A DNA stretch of 64,000 nucleotides, taken from the NCBI RefSeq assembly GCF_000166275.1, contig NZ_CM001023.1, positions 4,095,001 to 4,159,000 on the forward strand, given 5' to 3'. Both the position numbers and the translations under genes were made by a program. The notes beneath the pieces were generated by a model, which did not search any database, was not told the origin of the DNA, and worked only from the letters and a program-made list of their open reading frames with translations. The DNA comes from Algoriphagus machipongonensis (GTDB taxonomy: Bacteria; Bacteroidota; Bacteroidia; Cytophagales; Cyclobacteriaceae). This document shows, piece after piece, positions 60,526-64,000 of this stretch; position 1 is the stretch's first letter; each line of letters starts with the position of its first letter.

Positions 60526-61821
60526 TTATACTCCAAATACCCTTGGAAGCCATAAAGTAATCTCAGGAAAGAGCATTATCAAGATTAAGGCCAAAACCAT
60601 AGCTGCGTAAAAAGGCAACATAGGTTTGAGGATTTTTTGAATTGTGGTGTTTGCCACCCCAACTCCAATGAATAAAATCGACCCCACTGGAGGTGTACAT
60701 AGGCCGATACATAAATTCAATACCATCATGATTCCAAAATGAACGGGGTCTACTCCCAAAGCTGTCACAACTGGAAGGAAAATTGGAGTAAAAATCAATA
60801 CCGCTGGAGTCATATCCATGAAAATCCCGACAAATAACAACAGCATATTGATCATGATCAGGATCACAAAAATATTGTCACTTAACCCAAGAAGGGCATT
60901 GGAAATATTTTGAGGGATCTCCTCACTGGACATTACCCAAGACATGGCCATGGATGTAGCAATCAAAAGCATGACCACTGCAGTAGTTTCGGCAGATTTT
61001 AATAATACGGAAGGAAGGTCTTTCACTTTCAGCTCCCTATAAATCATGGATAATCCCAAGGAATAGATTACTGCAATTGCTGAGGCTTCAGTGGCTGTAA
61101 ATACTCCTCCGATGATACCTCCTATCACGACTATCAATAAAAATAAACTTGGAATAGCTCTCCAAAAGGTCTTTAACATATGGCCTATGGAAGATCCCTC
61201 ACCGGCTGGAAGCTTTTTGATTTTTACCATTATAGCTGCAGTAATCATAAGCATGAGCCCTACCAAAAAACCTGGTAAATAGCCTGCCACAAACAAAGCT
61301 GCCACAGAAACTCCGCCTGAGGCTAGAGAGTAAACGATCAGTACATTGGAAGGTGGGATAATCAATCCCGTCGTAGAAGAAGTAATGTTTACTGCTGCTC
61401 CCAATTCTTTTGGATATCCCTCTTTCTCCATTCTCTTTCCCAAAATACCTCCCATAGAAGAGGCTGCTGCTACTGCCGATCCGGCAATAGCTCCCATCAG
61501 CATCGCCGCAATGACATTTACATGCAATAATCCTCCAGGCAATCTCCCTGTAAGGGCTTTTGCAAACTCTATCAACCTATTCGCAATCCCACCTCGGTTC
61601 ATAAGCTCTCCAGCTAAGATAAAGAAGGGTATGGCTAGTAATGAAAAACTATCCAGACCTGTCCCCATTCTTTGTGCAATGGTAGTAATTGCCGGAAGTG
61701 TTTGAACAGTCACCATCAGAGTCAACATACTTGAAAGTCCAAGACTCCAAGCTACCGGAACACCTATTCCCAAGAAAAAAAGGAAAGAAATCACTAAAAT
61801 CAATACGCTCAAAACCTCCAT
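60526..61821 (-). CDS. TRAP transporter large permease, DctM family
   Basis: 431 residues with about 12 hydrophobic segments. Conserved TRAP-L elements are visible: the IPFFILAGELMNRGGIANRLI loop near 64-84, the LPGGLLHVNVIAAMLMGAIAGSAVA segment, and the late HFGIMMVLNLCIGLCTPPVGSILF motif. It forms the ion-motive-force-driven channel with the small subunit. The one-base overlap with dctQ (TAATG) shows coupled translation. It is the last gene of the TRAP unit. Confidence 0.94.
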   Translation of the reverse strand: MEVLSVLILVISFLFFLGIGVPVAWSLGLSSMLTLMVTVQTLPAITTIAQRMGTGLDSFSLLAIPFFILAGELMNRGGIANRLIEFAKALTGRLPGGLLHVNVIAAMLMGAIAGSAVAAASSMGGILGKRMEKEGYPKELGAAVNITSSTTGLIIPPSNVLIVYSLASGGVSVAALFVAGYLPGFLVGLMLMITAAIMVKIKKLPAGEGSSIGHMLKTFWRAIPSLFLLIVVIGGIIGGVFTATEASAIAVIYSLGLSMIYRELKVKDLPSVLLKSAETTAVVMLLIATSMAMSWVMSSEEIPQNISNALLGLSDNIFVILIMINMLLLFVGIFMDMTPAVLIFTPIFLPVVTALGVDPVHFGIMMVLNLCIGLCTPPVGSILFIGVGVANTTIQKILKPMLPFYAAMVLALILIMLFPEITLWLPRVFGV

Positions 61822-62312
61822 TACACAGCAGTTTTAACAGTTTTCAACAAAAATTTAATAGAAACCAGTTGGTAATAAATCACCAGCAGTCCACTGAAAG
61901 GAATGATCCCATAAATAAAAGCAAGAGGTATTTGAAGAGTTGCTGACTTCTGCTCTAAAATAAAAGTGAGGTAAACTAGATTTGCTCCCCCGATAACCAT
62001 AACCACCAAGGCGAATACCAGGATGCAGCAATTGATCAGAATCATTAATTTATCCTGGGCTTTCTCGTTGATTTTGGTCAAAAGTATATCAATCGCCAAA
62101 TGATCATTTTTCCCTGCCACATAAGCTGCTCCTAGCATCCCCACCCATATCAACATATATCGTGACAGTTCATCGGTAAATGAACTAGGATCTTGGAATA
62201 CATAGCGAGAAACTACCTGCCAGGTAACATTCAGTACCATTAGTGCCATCAGGAATATCAGGAGATGTGAAATCCATTTATCCAGATACAGCTTGGATTG
62301 GGATGAAAACAT
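61821..62312 (-). CDS. TRAP transporter small permease, DctQ family
   Basis: 163 residues, four membrane helices. The middle carries the conserved SFTDELSRYMLIWVGMLGAAYVAGKNDHLAIDIL signature of TRAP small permeases (about 39-72). It assists the large permease and docks the binding protein. It is tightly packed between the dctP-like and dctM-like genes (24-base gap upstream, one-base overlap downstream). Confidence 0.93.
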   Translation of the reverse strand: MFSSQSKLYLDKWISHLLIFLMALMVLNVTWQVVSRYVFQDPSSFTDELSRYMLIWVGMLGAAYVAGKNDHLAIDILLTKINEKAQDKLMILINCCILVFALVVMVIGGANLVYLTFILEQKSATLQIPLAFIYGIIPFSGLLVIYYQLVSIKFLLKTVKTAV

Positions 62313-62336
62313 AGGATTGATACGTTGGGTTATTCG

Positions 62337-63323
62337 TTATTTAACTGCTCTAATTTCTTCTACAATTTTATAGATCTCTGGTTGCTGCGTCTTCAGATCC
62401 GTATACATGGACTCTACAGCCTCACGAAACGGCTCCTTGTCTGGGTAAGAAATGGTTACTCCCGCTTTCTCTAGCTCTCGAAGAGATTCCGCAGTAGATT
62501 CAGCCCAAATCTTATATTCGTAAGTAGCAGATTCATCTGCTGCTTCCTGTAGCCATTGCTGCTCTTGTTCAGAGAGGCTTTCCCAAACTTTGGTACTTAC
62601 TATCATGACATCAGGAAGAGCTGTATGCTCATCAATGCTATAAAATTTACATACTTCGTAATGCTTGGAGGTATAAAGACTTGGGGCATTGTTTTCAGCA
62701 CCGTCGACAATTCCCTGTTGTAAAGCCGTATAAAGCTCACCATAAGAAACCGGTGTTGGAGATCCCCCTAAGCTTTTCACCATATTAGAAGCCGTATTAC
62801 TTTCCATCACACGAATTTTGAGTCCTTCTAAGTCTGCTGGGGTTTCCACAGGCTTATCTTTGGTATAAAAGCTCCTTTTGCCAGAATCATAATAGCACAA
62901 TCCTCTAAGTAAATATTTTTGAGGATCCATGAGAAGTTTTTTACCAATCTCGCCCTGGAGCACTTTTTTCTGGTGCTCATCATCTCTGAATAAATAAGGC
63001 ATTCCAAAAACCTGCATGGTAGGTGCGAAGCCCTCCAAAGCTGCGGAAGAAACTTTCGTCATTCCCAGACTACCGATCTGTAAAAGCTCCACTAACTCTC
63101 GCTCACTTCCTAATTGCTGATTTGGGTAGACTTTCACAATCATATCTCCATTGGACTTTTCCTCCACCTTTTTAGCAAGGAAAAGCATCGCCTCATGTAC
63201 AGGGTGAGTTACTCCTAAACCATGCCCCAACTTGATGATTTTCACATTAAGTGGGGAGTTACAGGAAATGGGGAAAACACCTAAAAAGACGAATAAAATA
63301 AGGTAAAGAAGAGTTCTTTTCAT
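62337..63323 (-). CDS. TRAP transporter substrate-binding lipoprotein, DctP family
   Basis: 328 residues. The signal FLGVFPISCNSP makes it a lipoprotein in the inner or outer membrane leaflet. The DctP fold is shown by HPVHEAMLFLAKKVEEKSNGDMIVKVYPNQQLGSERELVELLQIG (about 40-84), GLKIRVMESNTASNMVKSLGGSPTPV and LYTALQQGIVDGAENNAPSLY. The Arg in KIRVMES usually binds a substrate carboxylate, so an acidic substrate such as a sugar acid is likely. A Gfo/Idh/MocA dehydrogenase follows upstream, which also suggests carbohydrate-acid uptake. Confidence 0.94.
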   Translation of the reverse strand: MKRTLLYLILFVFLGVFPISCNSPLNVKIIKLGHGLGVTHPVHEAMLFLAKKVEEKSNGDMIVKVYPNQQLGSERELVELLQIGSLGMTKVSSAALEGFAPTMQVFGMPYLFRDDEHQKKVLQGEIGKKLLMDPQKYLLRGLCYYDSGKRSFYTKDKPVETPADLEGLKIRVMESNTASNMVKSLGGSPTPVSYGELYTALQQGIVDGAENNAPSLYTSKHYEVCKFYSIDEHTALPDVMIVSTKVWESLSEQEQQWLQEAADESATYEYKIWAESTAESLRELEKAGVTISYPDKEPFREAVESMYTDLKTQQPEIYKIVEEIRAVK

Positions 63324-63449
63324 GGGTTTATCTTAACTGGTCGTTAAATAACAATAATAGTCTTTTCCTGACTTAGATACTGGAAGAATTACGGAATCGA
63401 TTTAAAAATTGAGTTCAACGGAATATTTATAGCAAATTCTTCATTTCAC

Positions 63450-64000
63450 TTAAACTTGAAAAAAATCATCCTTGAAAGGGAATTCAATTTTCTGATTTTG
63501 CTTGGAGGATAGGTAAATTGCCCTGATTAATTCCACAGATTTTCGAGCTGTTTTCCCATCAACTACAGGAGTTTGTTTTTTGTCGATAGCCTCTAAAAAC
63601 AACTGCCATTGCTCCAAATGCAGCTGATAGCCAATGGCATTGGGGTCTGATGATCCTGAACCTGAACTAGCTTCTTTTTGAATCTCTACATTTTCCACTC
63701 CTCGAAGATTCCACTCCACAAGTTTCCCAGCTTCCAAAATCGCACTTCCTTTTGTTCCAAATAATTCAATCCTTTCTGGATATCCGGGGTAAAGCGCTGT
63801 AGCTGCGGTAATATTTCCTATGGATCCATTTTTAAAATTCACGACTGCCGCTCCAAGATCTTCCCCTTCGATATCATATAAAGTAGATTGTACCTGCCCA
63901 TAGACCGCAGATACATCTCCCATTAAGTCCAAAAGTAAATCTATGGTATGAATACCTTGATTTATCAAAGCTCCACCACCATCGCCTTTCAGCGTACCTT
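63450..64000 (-). CDS. Gfo/Idh/MocA family oxidoreductase, C-terminal part (5' end outside the window)
   Basis: The frame runs off the end of the window on the minus strand, so only about the last 183 residues are seen. GTLKGDGGGALINQGIHTIDLLLDLMG is the classic start of the C-terminal alpha/beta substrate domain, with the catalytic-site His in NQGIHTIDLL. VVNFKNGSIGNITAATALYPGYPERIELFGTKGSAI and KSVELIRAIYLSSKQNQ complete it. The enzymes oxidise or reduce sugars, inositols and their amides with NAD(P). It lies upstream of, and on the same strand as, the TRAP transporter genes, after a 126-base gap. Confidence 0.92.
   Translation of the reverse strand, partial: GTLKGDGGGALINQGIHTIDLLLDLMGDVSAVYGQVQSTLYDIEGEDLGAAVVNFKNGSIGNITAATALYPGYPERIELFGTKGSAILEAGKLVEWNLRGVENVEIQKEASSGSGSSDPNAIGYQLHLEQWQLFLEAIDKKQTPVVDGKTARKSVELIRAIYLSSKQNQKIEFPFKDDFFQV

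Overview
This 64 kb window is chromosomal DNA from a member of the Bacteroidota, most likely Cytophagales / Cyclobacteriaceae (Algoriphagus-like). The assignment is an inference from gene content and from signals: promoter -7 boxes of the Bacteroidota form TAnnTTTG, a BtuB-BtuG vitamin B12 receptor pair, a DUF6600 protein, a split two-subunit methylmalonyl-CoA mutase, a propeller-type sensor kinase, many lipoproteins with short signal peptides, and moderate-to-low GC. I saw no tRNA, rRNA, CRISPR array, prophage or insertion sequence. The content is mostly core genome, densely packed, with many start/stop overlaps and clear hairpin terminators.

Layout. 1-7.3 kb: end of a secreted Ser/Arg-rich DUF6600 protein, a large secreted sortilin-like BNR propeller protein, a SulP anion transporter and a secreted serine hydrolase. 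7.4-22.4 kb: an unusual concentration of protein-quality-control genes (two HtrA/Deg proteases, Hsp20, HslU, Lon, RseP) interleaved with a two-gene MscS-type mechanosensitive system, a cold-shock protein, a SixA-like phosphatase, an SDR and dxr. 22.6-29.6 kb: an orphan HI0074-type protein, then a complete cobalamin uptake locus. A cobalamin riboswitch controls btuB-btuG on the minus strand, and btuF-btuC-btuD run divergently. 29.7-36.7 kb: a MarR regulator, a ferredoxin reductase/ferredoxin pair, small secreted proteins (one interrupted by an in-frame stop), a DUF389 membrane protein with a degenerate diacylglycerol-kinase-like front half, and an M28 peptidase. 36.8-46.4 kb: a Dph6-like ATP pyrophosphatase, an AGE epimerase lipoprotein, both subunits of adenosylcobalamin-dependent methylmalonyl-CoA mutase, dnaA, and MeaB with two small membrane/lipoprotein partners. 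B12 import, the B12 enzyme and its GTPase chaperone therefore lie within about 23 kb.

46.4-49.5 kb: HemJ, SCO and a cytochrome c (respiratory chain assembly), a coiled-coil lipoprotein and a class IV aminotransferase. 49.6-56.6 kb: a five-gene minus-strand operon in which a 1140-residue propeller sensor kinase and a receiver-kinase hybrid sit directly upstream of an ABC ATPase, an FtsX-type permease with His/Glu-rich loops, and a DUF3299-like periplasmic protein. This resembles the zinc-regulated Zrg transporter and is my best candidate for an undescribed system: a membrane sensor coupled to a putative metal-related transporter. 56.7-60.4 kb: sucD, a lipocalin-like protein, an ABC-F ATPase and a RelE/ParE toxin-antitoxin pair. 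60.5-64 kb: a TRAP transporter and the C-terminal part of a Gfo/Idh/MocA dehydrogenase, which suggests uptake and oxidation of a sugar acid or related carbohydrate.
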